Made by a program: the position numbers and the translations under genes
The notes under the pieces: model-generated
What the model was told of the DNA's origin: nothing
The model's database searches: none
Seen by the model: the letters and a program-made list of their open reading frames with translations, nothing else
Shown: positions 18,383-25,058 of the stretch, piece after piece
Layout of the letters: each line of letters opens with the position of its first letter
Numbering within the stretch: the first letter of the stretch is position 1
Assembly: GCF_025147465.1 (NCBI RefSeq)
Contig: NZ_JALXOZ010000001.1
Coordinates: 1 to 64,000 of the forward strand
DNA: 64,000 nt
Reading direction: 5' to 3'
Source of the DNA: Dermabacter sp. p3-SID358
Lineage (GTDB): Bacteria > Actinomycetota > Actinomycetes > Actinomycetales > Dermabacteraceae

Positions 18383-18419
18383 ATGAAAGGCGAGGGCCCG
18401 CTGGGCCCCCGCCTTTCAT
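18383..18419 (-). terminator. Intrinsic terminator after the DUF349 gene
   Basis: A long GC-rich stem (AGGGCCC/GGGCCC extended by AAAGGCG/CGCCTTT) lies 37 bp beyond the stop of the leftward DUF349 gene. It ends before the start of the leftward gene at 17673-18368, so it isolates the two transcripts. Confidence 0.7.
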
Positions 18420-18455
18420 TGTGGAGAACTTTCGCTATGGAGCGTGCGAAGCACC

Positions 18456-20084
18456 TTAGCCGAGATCCTTCGCGCTGCGTTCGATCACTTCGAGCCATTC
18501 GCGGCGCGCATCGAGTGCAGCTTGAGCCTTCTCGATCTTCTTGGCATCGCCGGTCGCCTGTGCTTTTTCAAGGTCCTCTTCGTAGCTCGCGATAGCTGCG
18601 TGCAACTGCGAAGAGGCGCCCTCGACGCGAGCCTTCGTGCGCGGATCGGTGCGGCGCCATTCGTCGTCTTCCGCCTTCTGGAACGCCGCGCGGACCGCAC
18701 GTATGCGCTCGTCGACGCGGCGCATGGCGTTTCGCGGAACGCGGCCCGCGGCATCGAATCGATCTTCGATCGAGCGGAAGAGTTCCTTTGCCTTCTCGAG
18801 GTCGGTGATGGGCAGGAGCGCCTCGGCCTCCTCGAGGAGAGCTTCCTTGACCTTGAGGTTTTCCGATTGCTCGGCGTCGATCTTCTTGAGATCCGCGTTG
18901 CGGCGTTCGAAGAATGAATCCTGCGCGGCTTTGAATTTCGCCCACTGGGCGTCGTCCTTCTTACGGTTGCCTCGCGGAGCGGCGCGCCACTGATCCATGA
19001 GAGAGCGGAATTCACGCGCAGTGGGCCCGAAGTCTTCCGAGTCCTGGATCGCTTCGGCCTGCTCGATGAGGCGCGCTTTGATCTTTTCCGCCTCGGCGTG
19101 CTGCTGATCGAGCTCGCTGAAGTGGGCGCGGCGTTTGCGATCAAATTCGCTGCGGGCCGCAGAAAGACGCTTCCAGAGCTTGTCCTCTACCTCTCGTTCG
19201 AGCGATGCCTCGTTCTTCTGCATCTCTTTCCAGTCAGGAACCATCGAACGCATGCGTTCGGCGGCCTTCTTCCAGGAGATGCGGTGCGAATCGGTCGCGA
19301 CGAGCTCTTCGATTCCTTCGACGAACGCGGTGCGCTTCTTGGTTGATTCTTCGCGGGCCGCAAGGCGGGCCTTCTCGAGCTCGCCGATGAGTTCTTTGGC
19401 CTTCTCCCGAAGCTCATGTGCTCTCTCGCGTAGCGCCGGGATGTCACCGACGACCTTCGGTTCCTTCATGTTCTTGCGCATCTGCTCGAGGATGCGGTTG
19501 AGGTCGGCTTGAGTGAGCCCGGGAACTTGAAGCTTTTGCTCAACGACGTCGAGGAACGCGCTCAAATCGAGGTAGGCGTGGGCGAACGGCGTGAGGGCTT
19601 TCTCGCGCTCGGTCCCCTTTTCCACCGTGCCGATTTCACGGACCTGGGTGCCGTCTTTGACAGTGACGGTGCCTTCATCGTTCACGTCACCAAAGGTGAG
19701 CGCTTCGGTGACTTTGGCGTCGTCGTAGCTCGTAGCGGTGGGAACGATGGGAACGAGAGGCGTGCGCGGGGTCTTCCCCTTGAGCTGCGCGGGGGAGCCG
19801 GGCTTCGGTGCCTTGGGAGTCGGGGGCTTTGGAACACCCGGCTTTGGTGCGTGGGGTTTTGGGGCCCCTTCCGACGCCTCCTGGGCCTGAGGCGCTTCAC
19901 CTACCTGTGCCGCGGCGGGCGTCTCGGGTGCAGCTTCCGAATCCGTCTTCGTCGTCTCAGGGGCCTCCGTAGCCGTGGCCGATTCGGTAGTCTCGGATAC
20001 TTCAGCGGTTCCGGGGATCTCGGCGACTTCGGGAGCCTCGGGTGCGACGGGGGTCTCGGGGGTGTTCTGGTCGTTCTCGTTCAC
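18456..20084 (-). CDS. DUF349 domain-containing protein
   Basis: 542 residues. The first 150 are low-complexity (Ala/Pro/Glu/Thr-rich with PKPGVPKPPTPKAPKPG) and probably disordered. After about residue 200 come tandem DUF349 repeats with strong heptad character (KAKELIGELEKARLAAREE, WKEMQKNEASLEREVEDK, FKAAQDSFFERRNADLKKI). The function of DUF349 proteins is poorly known. The gene is a regular neighbour of rel in Actinobacteria. GTG 20084 follows AGGAGA. Two stable hairpins lie just upstream in its leader. Confidence 0.85.
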   Translation of the reverse strand: MNENDQNTPETPVAPEAPEVAEIPGTAEVSETTESATATEAPETTKTDSEAAPETPAAAQVGEAPQAQEASEGAPKPHAPKPGVPKPPTPKAPKPGSPAQLKGKTPRTPLVPIVPTATSYDDAKVTEALTFGDVNDEGTVTVKDGTQVREIGTVEKGTEREKALTPFAHAYLDLSAFLDVVEQKLQVPGLTQADLNRILEQMRKNMKEPKVVGDIPALRERAHELREKAKELIGELEKARLAAREESTKKRTAFVEGIEELVATDSHRISWKKAAERMRSMVPDWKEMQKNEASLEREVEDKLWKRLSAARSEFDRKRRAHFSELDQQHAEAEKIKARLIEQAEAIQDSEDFGPTAREFRSLMDQWRAAPRGNRKKDDAQWAKFKAAQDSFFERRNADLKKIDAEQSENLKVKEALLEEAEALLPITDLEKAKELFRSIEDRFDAAGRVPRNAMRRVDERIRAVRAAFQKAEDDEWRRTDPRTKARVEGASSQLHAAIASYEEDLEKAQATGDAKKIEKAQAALDARREWLEVIERSAKDLG

Positions 20085-20103
20085 GAGCTTCTCCTAGGAT
20101 TCG

Positions 20104-20149
20104 AGGGCACCGAGGTGCCTCGGACAGGGGGCGAGGCGAATTGCCTCGC
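20104..20149 (-). promoter_or_regulatory. Twin hairpins in the DUF349 leader
   Basis: GCGAGGC-GAATT-GCCTCGC (20131-20149) is a perfect 7-bp stem. Next to it, a bulged stem centres on GGCACC-GA-GGTGCC (20107-20120). Both lie 20-65 bp upstream of the leftward start codon and would be in its 5' untranslated RNA. Neither has a T run. Possible attenuation or stability element. Confidence 0.4.
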
Positions 20150-20254
20150 ACCAACGGCGCCGCTTGGGCCACGGCATCAGGTAAAACTGTATCGCGGATA
20201 ACACTGCGAACGGAATTTCATGTCTCCTTCTGGGAAAAGCGGCACGATGGGAGT

Positions 20255-20986
20255 ATGACTTCTGAGCGCGCCACTCTCGATTTTGTCGTTTCTCCTTACC
20301 TCAGCGCGACCTGCTCGCTTCTCTACAGCGGGCGTGATGCGCTCCTCGTCGATCCCGGCCTTGAAGTCGCGAGCGAAGTGAGCACGTTGCTCGAAAAGAA
20401 CGAACTTGAGCTGCGCGCGATTCTCGTGTCCCACGGGCATCTTGACCACGTTGGCGATGTCTCGAGTATTGCCGAAAAATACGAGGTCCCCGTCTATGTG
20501 GGCAAAGCGGATAAGTACAGGCTTGAGGACCCCATGGGCCAGCTACCGTCGGCCTTCACAAACCAGATCCGCCCGCTCTGGGACGAGCGCGGGTGGGCTG
20601 AGCCCGCGACCGTGCACGCGATCGGCGACGGTGACGTGCTCGATGCGGGGGCGTTGCGTCTTCGCGCGCATTCTTACCCCGGGCACACCGAAGGCTCAAC
20701 GGTGTACTTCTACGAGGGCGAGGTCCAGGTGAATCCGCTCGTGGGCGTCACCCCACGCGCTCTTGCGGCGCCGGGGCTGGCTTTCACGGGCGACGTGCTG
20801 TTCAAAGGCACGATTGGCCGCACAGACCTCCCCGGCGGGAACCCGGAGGATATGAAGGCCTCGCTCACAAAACTCCGCGCATTCGCACTTGCACACGCGG
20901 AGATAGTGGTCGTTCCAGGGCACGGTCCGCTCAGCACTTTCCGCGACGAACTCGCAGATAATGGATACCTGCGCACCGCCTTCTGA
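20255..20986 (+). CDS. MBL-fold metallo-hydrolase (glyoxalase II-like)
   Basis: 243 residues with the metal-binding SHGHLDH motif (His60, His62, Asp64, His65), the later His in GHTEGS, TGDVLFKGTIGRTDLPGG with the bridging Asp, and the final His in VVPGHGP. This is the hydroxyacylglutathione-hydrolase-like family found between rel and hisS in mycobacteria. The physiological thioester is unknown, since Actinobacteria use mycothiol. ATG 20255 is the first start that leaves the fold intact. Confidence 0.9.
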   Translation: MTSERATLDFVVSPYLSATCSLLYSGRDALLVDPGLEVASEVSTLLEKNELELRAILVSHGHLDHVGDVSSIAEKYEVPVYVGKADKYRLEDPMGQLPSAFTNQIRPLWDERGWAEPATVHAIGDGDVLDAGALRLRAHSYPGHTEGSTVYFYEGEVQVNPLVGVTPRALAAPGLAFTGDVLFKGTIGRTDLPGGNPEDMKASLTKLRAFALAHAEIVVVPGHGPLSTFRDELADNGYLRTAF

Positions 20987-21033
20987 GGAAGGTTCGCGCA
21001 TATGACACCACGACCACACAAGGAGAAGTGCCC

Positions 21034-22380
21034 ATGGCGAAAGTGACGCCACTTTCTGGATTCCCCGAATGGCTTCCCGCCGAACGACGCATCGAGCAGC
21101 ACGTGATGGACACGTTCCGCGAGGTTGCTGAGCTGCACGGTTTCTCCAATATCGAGACGCGCGCGGTTGAGCCGCTTGATCAGCTCCTTCGCAAGGGCGA
21201 GACGAGCAAGGAGATCTACGTTATTTCCCGTCTCCACGCAGACGAAGAGGAGGGGGAGAAGGAGGGCCAGAAACTCGGCCTCCACTTCGACCTCACTGTT
21301 CCGCTCGCGCGCTACGTGCTCGAGCACCAGAACGACCTCGCGTTTCCGTTCCGCCGCTACCAGATCCAGAAAGTGTGGCGCGGAGAGCGGCCGCAGGACG
21401 GCCGCTTTCGCGAGTTTTACCAGGCTGATATCGACATCATTGGGCAGGATTCGCTGCCCTCGCACATGGATGCAGACGTCGCGATCGTCATGGCCGAAGT
21501 GCTCGGCAAGCTCCCGATTCCCGGGTTCACGATCTCAATTAACAATCGAAAGCTCTCCCAGGGCGTGTTTGAGGCGCTCGGCCTGAGTGATATCGAAGGC
21601 GTATTGCGCCAGCTTGACAAGCTCGCCAAGATCGGCGAGGCCGAGGTGCGCAAGCTTCTTATCGAGCAGGTGGGGGCGAGCGAGGAACAGGCCGACGGTT
21701 GCCTTGCTTTTGCGAGCATCAGGGCAACTCACGAGGACCTCGCCGACAAGGTCGAGTCGCTCGGGGTCTCGAGCGAGGAGATCACGAGCGCACTCGAGGA
21801 GCTGTGCTTTGTGATTCGAACCGTTAATGCCTCCGTGCCGGGTGCGTGCATCGCCGACCTCTCGATTGCGCGCGGCCTCGACTACTACACGGGTACCGTG
21901 TTCGAGACATTCGTCGAGGGGCACGAGGATCTCGGTTCTATCTGCTCGGGCGGCCGCTACGACACGCTCGCAACCGATAACCGTCACTCCTACCCGGGGG
22001 TTGGTCTTTCGATCGGCCTCTCGCGCCTCGTTTCGCGGCTCGTCACGCGTTCGCTCGTGACGTCGACGAGGGCTGTGCCGACCGTCGTTCTCGTAGCTGT
22101 CACGGATGAGGAGCACCGTGACACAAGTGTCGATGTGGCGCGCATGCTGCGCGCGCGTGGCATTTCAGCCGAGGTCGCCCCGAGCGCCGCGAAGTTCGGT
22201 AAACAGATCAAGTACGCGGATCGACGCGGCATCCCGTTCGTGTTCTTCCCCTCCGAAGGAAGCGCGGGGGAAGTGAAAGACATTCGAAGTGGTGAGCAAA
22301 CTACTGCGGACGCGCGCACGTGGCAGCCGGATGAAAGCGATATGACCGCCCGTGTGGTGGCGGCCACGCCGAATAACTAG
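21034..22380 (+). CDS. hisS: Histidyl-tRNA synthetase
   Basis: 448-residue class II synthetase charging tRNA-His. Histidine-binding motifs RGLDYYTGTVFE near residue 285 and GGRYD near 310 are present, with the C-terminal anticodon-binding domain (VLVAVTDEEHRD onward). ATG 21034 is chosen over GTG 21028 because AGGAG lies 8 nt upstream. It contains an exact GCAACCGTCGG motif on the minus strand. Confidence 0.96.
   Translation: MAKVTPLSGFPEWLPAERRIEQHVMDTFREVAELHGFSNIETRAVEPLDQLLRKGETSKEIYVISRLHADEEEGEKEGQKLGLHFDLTVPLARYVLEHQNDLAFPFRRYQIQKVWRGERPQDGRFREFYQADIDIIGQDSLPSHMDADVAIVMAEVLGKLPIPGFTISINNRKLSQGVFEALGLSDIEGVLRQLDKLAKIGEAEVRKLLIEQVGASEEQADGCLAFASIRATHEDLADKVESLGVSSEEITSALEELCFVIRTVNASVPGACIADLSIARGLDYYTGTVFETFVEGHEDLGSICSGGRYDTLATDNRHSYPGVGLSIGLSRLVSRLVTRSLVTSTRAVPTVVLVAVTDEEHRDTSVDVARMLRARGISAEVAPSAAKFGKQIKYADRRGIPFVFFPSEGSAGEVKDIRSGEQTTADARTWQPDESDMTARVVAATPNN
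21692..21702 (-). repeat. Dispersed 11-mer GCAACCGTCGG, copy 2
   Basis: Exact copy on the minus strand inside hisS; the coding strand reads Ala-Asp-Gly-Cys, a different codon phase from copy 1. Confidence 0.7.
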
Positions 22381-22418
22381 CCAGAAATAACAGAACCGAT
22401 AAGGAAGTTGGAACAAGC

Positions 22419-22790
22419 ATGGCTACCGTAGAGATGACCAAGGACAACCACGACGAACTCGTCAAGGACGGGATCGTCTTCATCGACTTCTGGGCGGATT
22501 GGTGCGGCCCTTGCCAACGCTTTGCCCCGATCTTTGAAAAGGCTTCGGAAGAAAATCCGGACGTGACATTCGCAAAGGTCGATACCGAAGACCAGACCGA
22601 ACTTCAGATGCAGTACGGCGCAACCTCGATTCCTACGATCGTGGCTTACCGTGACGGCATTCCCGTTTTCGGCCAGCCCGGGGCGCTTCGCCAGGCCGAG
22701 CTCGATTCGCTTATCTCACAGGTGCGCGGTCTCAACATGGACGAGGTACGCAAGGCTTACGAGGAGCAGCAGGCGAAGCAGGGCAAGTAA
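22419..22790 (+). CDS. trxA: Thioredoxin
   Basis: 123-residue single-domain thioredoxin with the redox motif WCGPC (Cys29, Cys32) and the cis-proline SIPT. It has an extra C-terminal helix (MDEVRKAYEEQQAKQGK). A cytoplasmic disulfide reductant. ATAAGGAAGTTGG lies upstream. It is followed by a strong terminator. Confidence 0.94.
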   Translation: MATVEMTKDNHDELVKDGIVFIDFWADWCGPCQRFAPIFEKASEENPDVTFAKVDTEDQTELQMQYGATSIPTIVAYRDGIPVFGQPGALRQAELDSLISQVRGLNMDEVRKAYEEQQAKQGK

Positions 22791-22807
22791 GCACTCGCTT
22801 TCCGTAT

Positions 22808-22851
22808 AAGGGAAGAGGTTCGCCAGGAACGGCGACCCTCTTCCCTTTTTT
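22808..22851 (+). terminator. Intrinsic terminator after trxA
   Basis: The near-perfect stem AAGGGAAGAGG/CCTCTTCCCTT, extended by CGCC/GGCG, is followed by a run of six T. It starts 17 bp after the trxA stop. Confidence 0.92.
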
Positions 22852-22886
22852 GAAAGTTTGCGGTTTTGAAAATGGGGAGCAGTCGG

Positions 22887-22892
22887 TATAGT
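22887..22892 (+). promoter_or_regulatory. -10 box for leaderless SIP gene
   Basis: TATAGT lies exactly 7 nt before ATG 22900. TTGAAA at 22866-22871 is a candidate -35 with a short 15-bp spacer. No DtxR/IdeR box is visible. Confidence 0.55.
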
Positions 22893-22899
22893 GCTGCGC

Positions 22900-23754
22900 A
22901 TGACATCGGAAAGCGCCGCAGTTCCAACCCGTAGCAAGCCCAAGCGCCAGCAGGCGGTGCTCACCGTTCAGGACAAGACGCAGGTGAGTGAGAATCTCGT
23001 GCGCCTCTGCCTTGGTGGCGCGGACTATGCGAAGCTCAATCGCAATGAGTGCACAGATGCGTACGTCAAGCTCCTTCTTCCGCAGCCGGGAAGCGGCCTC
23101 GCGGCACCATTCGATTTGGAGCGGTTACGAGAAGAGGCACCGGAGCTCTTGCCCGCTCGCCGCACATATACGGTTCGACGCTGGGACGATGCGAATGAGC
23201 GCCTATGGATCGACGTGGTCGTGCACAACGCCCCCGGCCAAAACGGCATCGCGAGCGACTGGGCCGAAACGGCTTGCGAAGGTGACCGGATCGCGCTCAT
23301 GGGAGCCGGCGGTGGCTACGCGCCACGGCGCGAAGCTGACCTTCATATCCTCATTGGCGATCACGCGACGGTCCCAGCGATCGCCGCGGCGCTTGAAGCG
23401 ATGCAGCCCGGCGCACGGGGATATGCCCTCATTCACGTCGACGACGAAGCTGACGTTCTTTCTCTCACCCACCCCGAAGGCGTCGTCGTTTCGTGGGTGA
23501 GCGGCCCTCATGAGAATCTCCTCACGGCCGTCGAGGCGCTCGACGTTCCTCCAGCCTCGATTGAGAATCGCAGCGTTCACGTTTTTTGTCACGCCGAGCG
23601 GGGGCTCACCAAACGACTTCGTTCACACCTCGTGAGGGAGCGCGGCATTGCGCGCGAAGACATCTCGATCTCGGCATACTGGGCGCTCGGCCGTGTGGAG
23701 GATCGTTTCCAAGCGGAAAAGCGCGAAGCGATTGGCCGCATCGATCCCGATTAA
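22900..23754 (+). CDS. Siderophore-interacting (FAD-binding ferric reductase-like) protein
   Basis: 284 residues of the ViuB/YqjH family, which release iron from ferric siderophores by reduction in the cytoplasm. The flavin-binding motif RRTYTVR is at 87-93, GDHATVPAIAA matches the nucleotide-binding half, and ISAYWALGRVEDRFQAEKR is the characteristic C-terminus. ATG 22900 is preferred over GTG 22891 because of the -10 box 7 nt upstream and the lack of a ribosome site. It stands alone; no siderophore transporter is nearby. Confidence 0.9.
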   Translation: MTSESAAVPTRSKPKRQQAVLTVQDKTQVSENLVRLCLGGADYAKLNRNECTDAYVKLLLPQPGSGLAAPFDLERLREEAPELLPARRTYTVRRWDDANERLWIDVVVHNAPGQNGIASDWAETACEGDRIALMGAGGGYAPRREADLHILIGDHATVPAIAAALEAMQPGARGYALIHVDDEADVLSLTHPEGVVVSWVSGPHENLLTAVEALDVPPASIENRSVHVFCHAERGLTKRLRSHLVRERGIAREDISISAYWALGRVEDRFQAEKREAIGRIDPD

Positions 23755-23840
23755 TGGCGGATGCGCCACAGTTCCTGCTCCACACCATCGTGTTCCCCAA
23801 AGTTTCCCGCCAGGGCAGACGCTCCACAACGAATCCTCGC

Positions 23841-23846
23841 TAGCCT
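23841..23846 (+). promoter_or_regulatory. -10 box for leaderless tag
   Basis: TAGCCT ends exactly 6 nt before ATG 23853, and no ribosome-binding site is present. Confidence 0.45.
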
Positions 23847-23852
23847 CAAAAC

Positions 23853-24464
23853 ATGAACAGTACAGTCACACAGCTGCCAAGCTGGGCCAGTGCAAGTCCA
23901 CTCATGGAGCGCTATTACCTCACGGAATGGGGTTTGCCCGTCACCGATGAGACCGGAGTGTTTGAGCGCGTAAGCCTCGAAGTCTTCCAGTGCGGGCTCT
24001 CCTGGTCCACGATTCTCGCGCGGCGTGAAGCTTTCCGCGAGGTTTTTCACTCCTTCGAGGTCGACCGGGTCGCAGCAATGGGGGAGAGCGACGTCGAGCG
24101 CCTCATGGGGGACCGGCGGATCATTCGCAATCGTCGGAAAATCGAGGCGACCATTGGAAATGCTCGCGCCGCACTGGCCCTGCGCGAGGAGGGCAAGGAC
24201 CTCGCCGAGCTCCTGTGGGGGTACGTTCCCGAAACGACTTACGCCCCTCGCACGCACGAAGAAATACCCTCGCGCGATGAAACTTCGACGCAAATGTCGA
24301 AGGAGCTCAAAGCACGAGGGTTCTCATTCGTGGGACCGACAACCTGCTTTGCCCTTATGGAGGCGATAGGGATTGTGGACACGCATCTCGTGACATCGCC
24401 CCGCCGAGGAAGCTCAGGTGTATTTGATTCCGACGGTTGCCGCGTTCGCGCCGTGGCGCGATAA
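23853..24464 (+). CDS. tag: DNA-3-methyladenine glycosylase I
   Basis: 203 residues; removes 3-methyladenine from alkylated DNA. Recognised by YYLTEWGLP, SLEVFQCGLSW with the conserved Glu, RNRRKIEA and GFSFVGPTTCFALMEAIGI. The E. coli zinc ligands Cys4, His17 and Cys179 appear replaced (Ser/Pro, Tyr and Ser here); only the His175 equivalent remains. The zinc snap is therefore probably absent. Ends 12 bp from the convergent nirD stop. Confidence 0.9.
   Translation: MNSTVTQLPSWASASPLMERYYLTEWGLPVTDETGVFERVSLEVFQCGLSWSTILARREAFREVFHSFEVDRVAAMGESDVERLMGDRRIIRNRRKIEATIGNARAALALREEGKDLAELLWGYVPETTYAPRTHEEIPSRDETSTQMSKELKARGFSFVGPTTCFALMEAIGIVDTHLVTSPRRGSSGVFDSDGCRVRAVAR
24430..24440 (-). repeat. 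Dispersed 11-mer GCAACCGTCGG, copy 3
   Basis: Exact copy on the minus strand at the 3' end of tag, where the coding strand reads Asp-Gly-Cys. Confidence 0.7.
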
Positions 24465-24476
24465 AGAAACCTGAGT

Positions 24477-24830
24477 TCAGGCGGGGTTTTTGGAATCGAG
24501 GTCGACTTCGATCACGCCGTCAGTCACGCGTGAGGCGTACACGGGGAGGGTGTAAGCGTCGTTCGCGTAGCACTTGCCGGTCTCGAGATCGTAGACCTCT
24601 TTGTAGATGGGGCTCGCGAGCGTCGCGCGAGGCGTGCCGTCGACTTCGCGGTCGCCAACGATGCCACGCGACATGACACCCTGCTGGGTGCGCGGATCGA
24701 CGTTCGAAACGACGTAGATCTTGCCGTCCCAGGCCTTCACAACGGCAACCTGCTCGGTGCCAAAAAGCGCCGCCTCGGGCAGATCTTGGTTGATGTCGGT
24801 CTCCTTGCAGATGCTCTGCCAGTTGCTCAT
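24477..24830 (-). CDS. nirD: Nitrite reductase (NADH) small subunit NirD
   Basis: 117-residue Rieske-like subunit of assimilatory NADH-nitrite reductase. WQSICKETDINQDLP and VSNVDPRTQQGVMSRGIVGD match the family. As in other NirD proteins, the two Cys-x-His cluster ligands of true Rieske proteins are missing, so it holds no iron-sulfur centre. ATG 24830 follows GAGGACA; upstream in-frame codons are not needed. Unlike the usual nirBD operon, it is divergent from nirB. Confidence 0.93.
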   Translation of the reverse strand: MSNWQSICKETDINQDLPEAALFGTEQVAVVKAWDGKIYVVSNVDPRTQQGVMSRGIVGDREVDGTPRATLASPIYKEVYDLETGKCYANDAYTLPVYASRVTDGVIEVDLDSKNPA

Positions 24831-24910
24831 GGTTGTCCTCGCTTGTCGGGTCAAGTGGCGGGCAATGTCGATCGCAGGGATCGCGGCCAATACGGTATTT
24901 GGCCTGCGAC

Positions 24911-24956
24911 TTCGCGGACCAAAGTCCCCCGTGGGGGTGATGCGGTTGGTCGCGAA
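24911..24956. promoter_or_regulatory. Large dyad in the nirD-nirB divergent gap
   Basis: The outer arms TTCGCG(G)ACCAA (24911-24922) and TTGGTCGCGAA (24946-24956) pair with one bulge. An inner CCCCC/GGGGG hairpin (24926-24937) sits between them. The structure is in the 228-bp gap between the two nitrite reductase genes and could be a shared operator, or an RNA element in the nirD leader. Confidence 0.5.
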
Positions 24957-25058
24957 AAATCCCTCGCTTTTGTGGCTCCACTGTACTCGAAAACGGGTGG
25001 TGATTTTGTGTAGGGTGAGACCACGTCTACACCCCTAAGCCTCAAAGTAGGAGCTGCC

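Noticed and set aside
22861..22899. DtxR/IdeR iron box before the siderophore-interacting gene
   Set aside because: No TTAGGTTAGxCTAACCTAA-like palindrome can be found in the promoter region.
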